Counted from the stretch's first letter, positions 35,882 through 43,800 are shown. The stretch is 64,000 nt of DNA from Flavobacterium sp. LHD-85 (GCF_030929595.1 NZ_JAVFVR010000004.1:62001-126000); one strand, 5' to 3'. The notes: a model not told the origin generated them from the sequence alone. Translations and numbers: made by a program.

Positions 35882-36119
35882 AAGGCTCTAAGGTACTGAG
35901 ATGCTAAGGTTCTAAGTTTTTTTTAACCGCAAAGAACGCGAAGGATTACGCAAAGTTTGCAAAGTTTTTTTTAGACAAAGCTTTGCGAACTTTGTGTTTT
36001 TATAAAGTTAAGCTTGGAATAAAACCTTGCGTTCTTTGCGTTAAAAAACAACATAACGAAATTCGATTTTCAAATTTCTCCGAAAACTCGTATATTTGCG
36101 CGTAATTTAATCTTAGAGT
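35882..36119. repeat. Intergenic long inverted repeat with repeated words
   Basis: CCGCAAAGAACGCG (near 35928) recurs in opposite sense as CTTGCGTTCTTTGCG (near 36026). Between them ACGCAAAGTTTGCAAAG and TTTGCGAACTTTGTG form a second, nested inverted repeat. The words AGGTTCTAAG and AGGCTCTAAGG also recur at the left end. There is no coding frame. A -7 box for the next gene closes the region. Confidence 0.6.
36091..36098 (+). promoter_or_regulatory. -7 promoter box for the adenosine deaminase gene
   Basis: TATATTTG matches TAnnTTTG and lies 21 bp before the ATG at 36120. The -33 element is not clear. Confidence 0.45.
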
Positions 36120-37535
36120 ATGACAAGAATAATTACGCTTTTCTGTATTTTTATAGCACAAATCGGCTTTTCTCAATCAGCTGAGAGTTATTTAGAAAAA
36201 ATCAGAAATAATGAAGCTCTCTTAACAGCTTTCTTTCAACAAATGCCTAAAGGAGGCGATTTACACCACCATTTTTCGGGATCAGTTTATGCAGAACCTC
36301 TTTTGGAAAGAGCCATTGCAGAAGACTTTTATTTAAATCTGGAAACGATGGCCGTTTCTAAAACCAAACCCGTAAACGGAAATTGGGAAAACTTTTCATC
36401 TCTTAAAAACAAAGGAAAACTAGAATATTACGAACAGCAGATTATGCAAACCTGGTCGGTTAAAGATTATAATGGTGCTGTTCCTTCTGATGATCAGTTT
36501 TTTGATTCTTTCATGAAATTTGAACCTACAATTCAAGGTCATTTTGCAGAAGGAATGCTTGAGTTGAAAAAGCGTGCCATTGCAGAAAATGTTACTTATA
36601 TCGAAACACAATTATCAACAATTCCGTGCGATATGAATGTTTCTGATTTAGCTGATTTCAATACAAAACTTCGCCTGGCTGCAGAACAGAAAGACGAAAA
36701 AACAGTTCTAAAACTTTTGGACGAATTGAATAAATCACTTCAACAAAAAGAGGCTAAAAAATATGCTGTCGATTTCAACAATAATTTCATAGCAAAACTG
36801 CACAAAGATTTAAAAATGGATGACGAAAAATTTACCATGCGTTATCAGAACTTTGTGCTTCGTTTTATGGAGCCTGTAGATTTGTTTAAAAATCTGGTTA
36901 TTGCTTTTATTTCGTCAAGCGAAAGCAAACTGACTGCAGGTGTAAACATCGTTTCTCCAGAACATGGCGAAAATTCTATGAAAGATTACTGGCTACACAT
37001 GGTGATGTTTAAATACTGCCACTCTAAATTTCCTGATGTAAAATATACACTTCACGCAGGAGAATTGACTTTAGGTTTGGTTCAGCCAGAAGAATTGACT
37101 TGGCATATCAACGATGCAATTTATGTTGCAGGAGCAAACAGAATTGGTCACGGGGTTGATATTGCTTATGAAGCCAATTCGTATGATTTACTGAAATATA
37201 TGTCTAAAAACAATATTCCGATTGAGATTAATTTAGTGAGCAACGAATTCATTTTGAAAGTAAAAGAAAACAGACATCCGTTTACGCTTTACAAAGAGTT
37301 TAATGTGCCAATTGTAATCAGCACAGATGATGCGGGAATTTTAAGAAGCAGCATGACAGAGCAATATGTTTTATTGGCAAAAAGATATCCTGATGTAAAT
37401 TACGAAACGATCAAAAAATACGTTTACAATAGCATCAATTATAGTTTTATTCAAGATGCATCAGTTAAAAAACAATTAATTAAAGATTTAGATAGTCGTT
37501 TTAAAACTTTTGAAGCGAAGTTTTCTAAAAACTAA
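36120..37535 (+). CDS. Secreted adenosine deaminase (ADGF/CECR1-like)
   Basis: The 471-residue protein has a signal peptide (CIFIAQIGFSQS) and all deaminase metal and catalytic motifs: GDLHHHFSGS (His49, His51), TLHAGEL with the third zinc His and catalytic Glu region, NRIGHGVDI, and VISTDDAGI with the Asp pair. The long insertion after the first motif and the export signal resemble extracellular adenosine deaminases rather than the cytosolic enzyme. It probably converts extracellular or periplasmic (deoxy)adenosine to inosine, which fits the split 5'-nucleotidase elsewhere in the window as part of nucleotide scavenging. Confidence 0.9.
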   Translation: MTRIITLFCIFIAQIGFSQSAESYLEKIRNNEALLTAFFQQMPKGGDLHHHFSGSVYAEPLLERAIAEDFYLNLETMAVSKTKPVNGNWENFSSLKNKGKLEYYEQQIMQTWSVKDYNGAVPSDDQFFDSFMKFEPTIQGHFAEGMLELKKRAIAENVTYIETQLSTIPCDMNVSDLADFNTKLRLAAEQKDEKTVLKLLDELNKSLQQKEAKKYAVDFNNNFIAKLHKDLKMDDEKFTMRYQNFVLRFMEPVDLFKNLVIAFISSSESKLTAGVNIVSPEHGENSMKDYWLHMVMFKYCHSKFPDVKYTLHAGELTLGLVQPEELTWHINDAIYVAGANRIGHGVDIAYEANSYDLLKYMSKNNIPIEINLVSNEFILKVKENRHPFTLYKEFNVPIVISTDDAGILRSSMTEQYVLLAKRYPDVNYETIKKYVYNSINYSFIQDASVKKQLIKDLDSRFKTFEAKFSKN

Positions 37536-37635
37536 AACGTCAATTTGCACGAAAGTTTCACGCAGATTTCAAACAGATTTAAGCCGATAATCACAGATTC
37601 TTTTTAAACAAAACAATAAAAATAAAATCAGCCAA

Positions 37636-37684
37636 ATCTGCTAAATCTGCGAGAGTATAATTTTTTCCCGCAGATTTAGCAGAT
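37636..37684. repeat. Perfect 16-bp stem hairpin of repeated words
   Basis: ATCTGCTAAATCTGCG (37636-37651) and CGCAGATTTAGCAGAT (37669-37684) are exact inverted copies separated by 17 nt. Each arm is itself nearly a direct repeat of ATCTGC. It ends 24 bp before the next ATG, so it could sit in that gene's 5' UTR. A related word, CACGCAGATTTCAAACAGATTTAAG, occurs at 37569-37580 and onward. Confidence 0.65.
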
Positions 37685-37708
37685 CAAGCAGATAAAATTC
37701 ATTTAAAT

Positions 37709-38014
37709 ATGATTCTAGAAGCAGCATTTCTATATGTAAAACCAGAATTAGCTAATTCATTTGAGGCTGATTTTGCAAAAGCAAGTCAATACATTTCATC
37801 GATTGATGGCTATTTGGGACATCGTCTAGAAAAATGTCTTGAAGTTGAAAACAAATACCTCTTACTGGTCGATTGGAATACGCTTGAAGATCATACAGTA
37901 GGCTTTAGAACTTCTGAAGCATATTTGGAATGGAAAAAGATTTTACATCATTATTACGAACCTTTTCCAATTGTAGAACATTTTGAAACGGTTTTTGAGA
38001 ATAAAAAACAATAA
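37709..38014 (+). CDS. Antibiotic biosynthesis monooxygenase (ABM) domain protein
   Basis: The 101-residue protein has the ferredoxin-like ABM pattern: MILEAAFLYVKPELANSFEADFAKASQYISSIDGYLGHRLEK, then YLLLVDWNTLEDHTVGFRTSEAYLEWK and a final PFPIVEHFETVF. Members include quinol monooxygenases and heme-degrading enzymes, but many small single-domain copies have unknown roles. It stands alone between two word-repeat spacers. Confidence 0.85.
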   Translation: MILEAAFLYVKPELANSFEADFAKASQYISSIDGYLGHRLEKCLEVENKYLLLVDWNTLEDHTVGFRTSEAYLEWKKILHHYYEPFPIVEHFETVFENKKQ

Positions 38015-38032
38015 ATTGCTTTGCGTAAAAAA

Positions 38033-38170
38033 TTAAACACATAGAAACATAGGCATAATTGTTTCCGTTTAAGATTACAGAAAAAGCAAGCTTTAACACA
38101 TAGCTATGTGTATTGCAGTTAGTGAAACGCCTTTTACAGACAAAAAAAAACTATGTCTCTATGTGTTTAA
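38033..38170. repeat. Nested palindromic intergenic element
   Basis: The outer arms TTAAACACATAGAAACATAG (38033-38052) and CTATGTCTCTATGTGTTTAA (38151-38170) pair with one mismatch. Inside lies the perfect palindrome ACACATAGCTATGTGT (38096-38111). Every part is made of the word ACACATAG. No terminator-type T-run and no frame is present. Confidence 0.65.
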
Positions 38171-38201
38171 ATTACCGCAATTCGTGGCAAAAACTTAGCA
38201 A

Positions 38202-38675
38202 ATGAACATCAAACTCATCGCAATAGGCAAAACAGATAATAAATCGCTTCAAACTTTGATTGACGATTATACCAAACGTTTGTCTTTTTATATCAAATTT
38301 GAATTGGAGATTATTCCAGACATTAAAAACGTAAAAAACTTATCTGAAAGTCAGCAGAAAGAAAAAGAAGGCGAACTGATTCTTTCAAAACTTTCAGCGA
38401 CCGATCAATTGATTTTATTGGACGAAAACGGAAAAACATTCTCAAGTGTTGGCTTTTCTGAAGAATTACAAAAGAAAATGAATTCTGGAGTCAAAACTTT
38501 AGTTTTCGTAATTGGCGGTCCTTACGGATTTTCTGAAACAGTTTATAAAAAAGCACAAGGAAAAGTTTCGCTTTCGCTAATGACGTTTTCGCATCAAATG
38601 GTTCGTTTATTTTTTATAGAACAATTGTACCGAGGATTTACTATTTTGAGAAACGAACCTTATCATCATCAATAA
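38202..38675 (+). CDS. rlmH: 23S rRNA (pseudouridine1915-N3)-methyltransferase
   Basis: RlmH is a SPOUT methyltransferase that methylates pseudouridine 1915 in helix 69 of 23S rRNA. The 157-residue protein shows MNIKLIAIGKT, LILLDENGKTFSS, the knot region FVIGGPYGFSE and the C-terminal signature LSLMTFSHQMVRLFFIEQLYRGFTILRNEPYHH. Length and ends agree exactly with the family. Confidence 0.97.
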   Translation: MNIKLIAIGKTDNKSLQTLIDDYTKRLSFYIKFELEIIPDIKNVKNLSESQQKEKEGELILSKLSATDQLILLDENGKTFSSVGFSEELQKKMNSGVKTLVFVIGGPYGFSETVYKKAQGKVSLSLMTFSHQMVRLFFIEQLYRGFTILRNEPYHHQ

Positions 38676-38859
38676 ATCCCCACATTCCTTTTATTGTAAA
38701 TCAAAACCTACAAATAACTGTGAGTCAATAATTTAAAGCTTAAAAAACAAGAATACTAAAAAATAAAGGCGTAAATTTATAGTGCTTTTATTAAATCCTA
38801 ATAAAATTTAATAATTATAGTTTTTTAACCAATCATTTTAACCTAAAAAGCATATAATT

Positions 38860-39333
38860 ATGAAATCTTTACTTCATTTTTCAGCAGTTTTATTATTGCT
38901 TTTTATTGGAATTTCATGTTCCAATAGCGACGACAATAATAGTTCGACACCAATTACTGTAACATTTAGTTCGAGTTTGGCTCCTCCAAGTGGTGTAACC
39001 TCATCAGCTTCTGGTAGCGCAACACTTAAATTAAATCAAACTGCCAAAACGTTTGAAATTACAGTAAGCTATTCAGGGCTAACACCAACACATGGTCATA
39101 TACATGCTGCAGACGGTTCAATTGTAATTCCGTTTTCTGATGCAAGTGTGTCTACTTCTCCTTTTACTGTAACTGGCTCTATAACTAGTGCACAAATGGC
39201 AGAACTATTGATCAATCATTACTATGTAAACTTACACACCACAGCTTACCCCAATGGCGAAATCAGCGGTACACTTATAAAAACAGGTACATCTGGCGGA
39301 GATGGTGGCGGCGGTGGCGGTGGCGGTTACTAA
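38860..39333 (+). CDS. CHRD domain lipoprotein with glycine-rich tail
   Basis: The 157-residue protein has a lipoprotein signal ending GISC (lipidated Cys at residue 20), a serine-rich linker and a CHRD domain (about residues 33-140). Its motifs are ATLKLNQTAKTFEITVSYSGLTPTHGHIHAADG and YYVNLHTTAYPNGEISGTLI. CHRD domains were first seen in chordin and bind unknown ligands in bacteria. The C-terminus is a run of glycines (GGDGGGGGGGGY). The 184-bp upstream gap shows no clear promoter. A terminator follows at 39355. Confidence 0.88.
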   Translation: MKSLLHFSAVLLLLFIGISCSNSDDNNSSTPITVTFSSSLAPPSGVTSSASGSATLKLNQTAKTFEITVSYSGLTPTHGHIHAADGSIVIPFSDASVSTSPFTVTGSITSAQMAELLINHYYVNLHTTAYPNGEISGTLIKTGTSGGDGGGGGGGGY

Positions 39334-39354
39334 AACCATAAAATCTAAAAAACA

Positions 39355-39390
39355 AAAGCCTTTCTTGATTGAAAGGCTTTTTATTTTTAT
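39355..39390 (+). terminator. Terminator after the CHRD gene
   Basis: AAAGCCTTTC-TTGATT-GAAAGGCTTT (39355-39380) is a perfect 10-bp stem followed by a T-rich tract. It lies between two convergent genes and may stop transcription from both sides. Confidence 0.88.
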
Positions 39391-39400
39391 TTAAATTTCT

Positions 39401-40048
39401 TTAAAAAATAAATTCTACTGGAAGCTTATCAAGATTGTAAGTCACATGTTTGTGCAGTAAAATTTTATATTGAATGTATTCTTCATAACTCATATTCTTA
39501 TCAAACAAAAATACCAGATTTGGCACTCTATCAAATTTTATACTGTAAAACTGCTGCAGTATTTCTGATATTTTTATTTCCTTATTTCCCATAAAAACTT
39601 GCTTTTTTCCTTTTTTAAAATAAACTACAAAACTTCCTGCAGTAGGTTTCTCCATTTTATAAAACACTTTCGTGAAAGGCAAAAAGGCTAAATTCTTTCC
39701 AATAGAATCTGCATAAGAATAATAGTTCTCAGATTCTTCGTTTTGATGCATCTTTTCGTTACGCTTTTTTTCCTGCATTTTTATTACCTGCGGAATTACT
39801 GCTTTTAACGGCAAACGTTTGTCTATATTCAAAATCCAATTGGTTGATATAATAGCACTTTTTCGATTCAAATCGGCAATTGTGTCTTTCCCATCAATTT
39901 TGAAAAAGATGTAAATTGGCGAATGATCTTGTATATCTTTTACAATTGAAACATTTGATTTTGGTAATAAGACATCTTCTTTTTTTCCGCAGGAAAAAAG
40001 AAGAAAAGCTATAATTATAGTAATGTATTTCATAAATATATTTTTCAT
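39401..40048 (-). CDS. Hypothetical lipoprotein
   Basis: The 215-residue frame begins MKNIFMKYITIIIAFLLFSCG, a lipoprotein signal with Cys at residue 20. A second in-frame ATG at 40033 would give a shorter signal. The mature part is basic and rich in Lys and Ile, with the segments PIYIFFKIDGKDTIADLN and FVVYFKKGKKQVFMGNKEIKI. I do not recognise a family. It lies 8 bp after the TPR-like secreted protein gene and is probably expressed with it. Confidence 0.6.
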   Translation of the reverse strand: MKNIFMKYITIIIAFLLFSCGKKEDVLLPKSNVSIVKDIQDHSPIYIFFKIDGKDTIADLNRKSAIISTNWILNIDKRLPLKAVIPQVIKMQEKKRNEKMHQNEESENYYSYADSIGKNLAFLPFTKVFYKMEKPTAGSFVVYFKKGKKQVFMGNKEIKISEILQQFYSIKFDRVPNLVFLFDKNMSYEEYIQYKILLHKHVTYNLDKLPVEFIF

Positions 40049-40056
40049 TGTAAATT

Positions 40057-40884
40057 CTACTCCACTTTATAATCACCCTCTTTTAGCATCGGAAACCAAT
40101 GCGTCAAATTTGCAAATCTCATTATATGATAACAGTCGTAACCTGCTAAAAGCACTTTTTTTGAGGTAAGAATTAATCTCGTTTTACTAGGTAAGCAACC
40201 AAATTTAGCTTCGTAAATTGATAACCCTTCAAAGAAATTGTTCAAAATATAAGGAGTATTTCTAGTTCCTTCTCCATATTGAAATACTGAAGTGATTATT
40301 TTTACCATCATTTCAAAATAACGATTGGCTAATTCCTCATTTCCAAGCCGTTTGTATGCGTAAGATAATTCTTTATGTCCCGTAATATTGTTCGGACTTT
40401 GCTTTAGAATTTCTTTAGCAGTAATAATTGCTTCATTATAGTTTTTCTCTTCATTCAATTTATATACTTTAGTGGCTAAACTATCTAAGTAAGTAGGGTT
40501 TATTGAGTTGGACTGAATTTTATATCTAGTCAAACTTATTATTTGCGCCGTGGTTATTGCTGCAGTATCTAATTTCTGAAGCAGCGTTTCTACATTTTTA
40601 TAATAATAAATTGAATGTGGATTTGTTGATTCAGAAATTGATAAATTAAAACTTTTAACGCTTTTTTGAGTATCTTCCTTGTATGCTTCAACAGGTTTTT
40701 TTACCTCTTTTATTTTTGCTGTGCTTTTTTTATCTCCCTTGTTATCTGTATAAGAAGGATCTCCATAAATTAAATCTTTAGTTTTAGTATTTTTCTTTGG
40801 CGGCGGCGGTGGCAGTGGTGCTTGGGCAAAGCTTAAATTAACTAGAAAACAAATAAAGAAAACAAAGTGTTTTTTATTTTTCAT
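40057..40884 (-). CDS. Secreted TPR-like protein (possibly DUF4919)
   Basis: The 275-residue product has a signal peptide (FLVNLSFAQ) directly followed by a proline run (APLPPPPPKK), then a Lys-rich linker. A helical region with TPR character follows (LDSLATKVYKLNEEKNYNEAIITAKEILKQSPNNITGHKELSYAYKRLGNEELANRYFEMMVKI). The following GEGTRNTPYILNNFFEGLSIYEAK is reminiscent of DUF4919 proteins, but that is a memory-based match. It precedes the lipoprotein gene and follows folP by 27 bp. Confidence 0.6.
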   Translation of the reverse strand: MKNKKHFVFFICFLVNLSFAQAPLPPPPPKKNTKTKDLIYGDPSYTDNKGDKKSTAKIKEVKKPVEAYKEDTQKSVKSFNLSISESTNPHSIYYYKNVETLLQKLDTAAITTAQIISLTRYKIQSNSINPTYLDSLATKVYKLNEEKNYNEAIITAKEILKQSPNNITGHKELSYAYKRLGNEELANRYFEMMVKIITSVFQYGEGTRNTPYILNNFFEGLSIYEAKFGCLPSKTRLILTSKKVLLAGYDCYHIMRFANLTHWFPMLKEGDYKVE

Positions 40885-40911
40885 TTAATATCAAATTAAA
40901 AAAAGGATAAT

Positions 40912-41736
40912 TTAAGAATTCATTTTATTAAACAAAGTAACGCATTCAACCGCTTCTTTTACATCATGAACACGAAGAATTTTAGCGCCTTTTGTCAAAG
41001 CAATTGTATTTAAGAATGTTGTTCCGTTTAAGGCTTCTTGCGGTGTAATATCAAGCGTTTTATAGATCATTGACTTTCTTGAAATTCCAGCCAAAACAGG
41101 CAATTCCAACAAATTAAAAAGTTCCATTTTTTGCATTACTTCATAATTCTGATCGGTAGTTTTAGCAAAACCAAAACCTGGATCTAAAATCAAATCGTTG
41201 ATTCCTAAAGCTCTTGCTTTCTTCACTTTTTCAGAAAAATAAAAAAGCATTTCTTTTATAATATCTTCATATTGCGTCAAACTCTGCATCGTCTGCGGAT
41301 TACCGCGCATGTGCATCATAATATACGGAACATTATAATGTGCAATTACATCAAACATTTTTTCGTCCAATTCTCCAGCAGCAATATCGTTTATAATTGC
41401 CGCGCCACTTTCTATACTTGCTTTTGCGACTTCAGCTCTAAAAGTATCAATAGATAATAAAGTCTTTGGAAAGTGTTTTAAAATTAATTCAATTGCTGGA
41501 ACAATTCGGTCGATTTCTTCTTGTTCTGAAACAAATTCAGCGCTCGGCTTGCTTGAATACGCTCCAATATCGATGAATGTTGCGCCTTCTGAAAGCATTT
41601 TATCTACCTGCGAAATAATTTCGTTTTCATTTTTATATTTCCCTCCATCAAAGAAAGAATTTGGAGTAACATTAAGAATTCCCATAACTTTAGGAATTGA
41701 CAAATCGATAAGTTCTCCTTTACAGTTAATTGTCAT
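40912..41736 (-). CDS. folP: Dihydropteroate synthase
   Basis: FolP joins p-aminobenzoate to dihydropterin pyrophosphate in folate synthesis and is the sulfonamide target. The 274-residue TIM barrel shows KVMGILNVTPNSFFDGG near the N-terminus, GATFIDIGAYSSKP, DTFRAEVA, IINDIAAG, LILDPGFGFAKT and GISRKSMIYK. All are expected substrate-binding segments. It is divergent from the DUF1599 gene, with a word-repeat spacer between. Confidence 0.97.
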   Translation of the reverse strand: MTINCKGELIDLSIPKVMGILNVTPNSFFDGGKYKNENEIISQVDKMLSEGATFIDIGAYSSKPSAEFVSEQEEIDRIVPAIELILKHFPKTLLSIDTFRAEVAKASIESGAAIINDIAAGELDEKMFDVIAHYNVPYIMMHMRGNPQTMQSLTQYEDIIKEMLFYFSEKVKKARALGINDLILDPGFGFAKTTDQNYEVMQKMELFNLLELPVLAGISRKSMIYKTLDITPQEALNGTTFLNTIALTKGAKILRVHDVKEAVECVTLFNKMNS

Positions 41737-41898
41737 TGTTTGTTTTATTTTGTTTCAGGTTTCACGTTTCAAGTTGATGCAGATTACGCAAGTTCTGGAA
41801 CGAAAAACTTGAAACCTGAAACTTGAAACATTTTTCTGTTTCAAGTTGTCCGTTAACACTTTGTTTAGAAAAAACTTGAAACAAAGCGAACCTTAAAC
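41737..41898. repeat. Word-repeat inverted element in the folP/DUF1599 spacer
   Basis: GTTTCAGGTTTCACGTTTCAAG (from 41754) pairs with CTTGAAACCTGAAACTTGAAAC (from 41808). Further copies of TTTCAAGTT, ACTTGAAAC and AACTTGAAACTC follow up to about 41906. The element consists almost entirely of variants of the word CTTGAAAC in both orientations. No frame is credible. Confidence 0.6.
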
Positions 41899-41930
41899 TT
41901 GAAACTCTTAAAAAATTATCCTTATTTTTG
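41899..41930 (+). promoter_or_regulatory. Promoter of the DUF1599 gene
   Basis: TTG (41899-41901) and TATTTTTG (41923-41930) are 21 bp apart, close to the Bacteroidota consensus. The -7 box ends 30 bp before the ATG at 41961. Confidence 0.5.
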
Positions 41931-41960
41931 AAGAAATTTTAGCAAATATACAGCATATAA

Positions 41961-42503
41961 ATGAAGAATACTTCCCAAGAGTTTGATAATGTTATTGCGG
42001 TTTGCCGCACGTTGTTTATCAATAAAATGAAAGATTATGGCAGTGCGTGGAGAATCTTAAGATTGCCATCGCTTACAGATCAAATTTTTATAAAAGCGCA
42101 AAGAATTAGAAGTTTACAAGAGAACGAGGTTCGTAAAGTGGATGAAGACGAAAAAGGAGAATTTATCGGAATCATCAATTATTCTATCATGGCTTTGATT
42201 CAGTTAGAACTTGGCGTTGTAGATCAGCCAGATCTTGACGTTGAAAAAGCAACTGAATTATACGATGCTAAAGTAAAATTAACCAAAGATTTAATGGAAG
42301 CCAAAAATCACGATTACGGCGAAGCTTGGCGTGATATGCGTGTAAGTTCTTTAACCGATTTGATTTTGCAGAAACTCCTTCGCGTTAAGCAAATTGAAGA
42401 TAATAAAGGAAAAACAATTGTATCTGAAGGAATTGATGCTAATTATCAGGATATGATCAATTATTCTGTTTTTGCTTTAATCTTAAACCCAATTACTAAG
42501 TAA
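41961..42503 (+). CDS. DUF1599 family protein with internal duplication
   Basis: The 180-residue soluble helical protein carries two copies of the same unit. The first has KMKDYGSAWRILRLPSLTDQIF (about 23-44) and the second NHDYGEAWRDMRVSSLTDLIL (about 116-136). Each is followed by an IxNYSxxALI helix. The family is DUF1599, which I recall being discussed among nucleotide-modification-associated domains. The repeated DYG-AWR and D-I/INYS residues could line a metal or nucleotide site. The gene is commonly found next to folP and the DoxX-like gene in flavobacteria, as here. Confidence 0.85.
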   Translation: MKNTSQEFDNVIAVCRTLFINKMKDYGSAWRILRLPSLTDQIFIKAQRIRSLQENEVRKVDEDEKGEFIGIINYSIMALIQLELGVVDQPDLDVEKATELYDAKVKLTKDLMEAKNHDYGEAWRDMRVSSLTDLILQKLLRVKQIEDNKGKTIVSEGIDANYQDMINYSVFALILNPITK

Positions 42504-42516
42504 AATTCCAAATTTT

Positions 42517-42556
42517 AAATTCCAAATTCCAATGCTAAACTTGGAATTTGGAATTT
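42517..42556. repeat. Perfect 16-bp stem hairpin of TTGGAAT words
   Basis: AAATTCCAAATTCCAA and TTGGAATTTGGAATTT are exact inverted copies with an 8-nt loop. Each arm is a tandem repeat of an 8-bp word (TTGGAATT). It lies between DUF1599 and the DoxX-like gene, ending 19 bp before the latter's ATG. The word TTTGGAATTT also occurs at 46232-46242, before prmA. Confidence 0.7.
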
Positions 42557-42575
42557 GAATTTTTAAATATTCATT

Positions 42576-43676
42576 ATGAAAAACATCATTACTCAATTTT
42601 CCCGATTATTTGTCGGTGTACTATTTATCATTTCTGGATTAATCAAACTAAACGATCCTGTTGGATTCTCTTATAAACTGGCTGAATATTTCAGTGAACC
42701 CGTTTTCAATATGCCATTTTTAGAACCATTGGCTTTAGGATTAGCGATCTTTTTAGTGATTTTAGAAGTAGTTTTAGGTGTAATGCTGTTGGTTGGCTAT
42801 AAATCAAAACTAACAATTTGGGCTTTACTTTTATTGATTGTTTTCTTTACTTTCCTTACTTTCTACTCTGCTTATTTTGATGTAGTAAAAGATTGTGGCT
42901 GTTTTGGAGATGCTTTACATTTAACGCCTTGGCAATCATTTACAAAAGATGTTGTTTTATTATTTTTTATCTTGATTTTATTTATCAATAAAAAATTAGT
43001 TAAACCTTTGTTTTCTAAACTTGTTACCAATATTATCGTATTGATTAGTATTATTCTTTGTGTATTGATGGCGGTTTGGGTTATCAATCATAATCCTATC
43101 AAAGATTTCCGTCCTTACAAAGTAGGAACAAACATCGAGAAAGGAATGGAAATTCCAGAAGGAGCTCCAAAATCGGTTGTAGAAATGATTTTTATCTACA
43201 AAGTAAATGGTGTTGACAAAGAGTTTACAGAAAAAGATTTAATGAATATTCCTGAAGGTGCTGTTTTTGTGGATCGTAAAGACAAAATAATCACTGAAGG
43301 CTACATTCCTCCTATTCACGATTTTACTATGACAAAAGATGATTCTGACTATAAAGAAGAATTATTAAAAGAGCCTAAACTATTAATCTTTGTAACTTAC
43401 GATTTGAATTTATCAAATCCAGAAGGAATGAAAAAATTAGCAAAAGTCACAGCAGATGCAAAAGCAAAAGGTTACAAAGTAATTGGAATGACTGCTTCTG
43501 GGGCTGACGAAATTGCTAAAGCTAAAAAAGATTACGCTTTAGACATCGATTTCTATTTCTGCGACGGAACAGCTTTAAAAACAGTCGAAAGAGCAAATCC
43601 AAGTATTGTGGTTGTACATGACGGAACTATCGCTCAAAAAGTACATTATAATGATGTAGATGATTTGAAATTATAA
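42576..43676 (+). CDS. BT_3928-type DoxX/MauE membrane protein with C-terminal thioredoxin-like part
   Basis: The 366-residue protein has an N-terminal region of four or five hydrophobic spans of the MauE/DoxX type (LFVGVLFIISGLIKLNDPVGFSYKLAEYF ... VVKDCGCFGDALHLTPWQSF). A soluble C-terminal region (about 235-366) follows, with alternating strands and helices as in thioredoxin-like folds (LLIFVTYDLNLSNPEGMKKLAKV ... GYKVIGMTAS) but no CxxC. The KDCGCFGD motif is typical of this family. It may participate in membrane redox or disulfide chemistry. It lies just upstream of a secreted hydrolase and, after a gap, a TlpA-like protein. Confidence 0.85.
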   Translation: MKNIITQFSRLFVGVLFIISGLIKLNDPVGFSYKLAEYFSEPVFNMPFLEPLALGLAIFLVILEVVLGVMLLVGYKSKLTIWALLLLIVFFTFLTFYSAYFDVVKDCGCFGDALHLTPWQSFTKDVVLLFFILILFINKKLVKPLFSKLVTNIIVLISIILCVLMAVWVINHNPIKDFRPYKVGTNIEKGMEIPEGAPKSVVEMIFIYKVNGVDKEFTEKDLMNIPEGAVFVDRKDKIITEGYIPPIHDFTMTKDDSDYKEELLKEPKLLIFVTYDLNLSNPEGMKKLAKVTADAKAKGYKVIGMTASGADEIAKAKKDYALDIDFYFCDGTALKTVERANPSIVVVHDGTIAQKVHYNDVDDLKL

Positions 43677-43699
43677 TATTTCAAAAAAATATAAATTTT

Positions 43700-43737
43700 A
43701 AGAACTCCAATTCAAATGAATTGGCGTTCTTCTTTTT
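43700..43737 (+). terminator. Terminator after the DoxX/MauE-like gene
   Basis: AAGAAC-TCCAATTC-AAAT-GAATTGG-C-GTTCTT (43700-43731) forms a long hairpin with a small internal bulge, followed by CTTTTTG. It starts 23 bp after the stop codon. Confidence 0.75.
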
Positions 43738-43792
43738 GAGAAAACTCCTCCACAAAGAAGTAAGAAAAATATTAAAGTGATTATTAAGTTTA

Positions 43793-43800
43793 TATATTTG
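43793..43800 (+). promoter_or_regulatory. -7 promoter box for the secreted hydrolase gene
   Basis: TATATTTG matches TAnnTTTG, 31 bp before the ATG at 43832. The -33 element is unclear. Confidence 0.4.
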
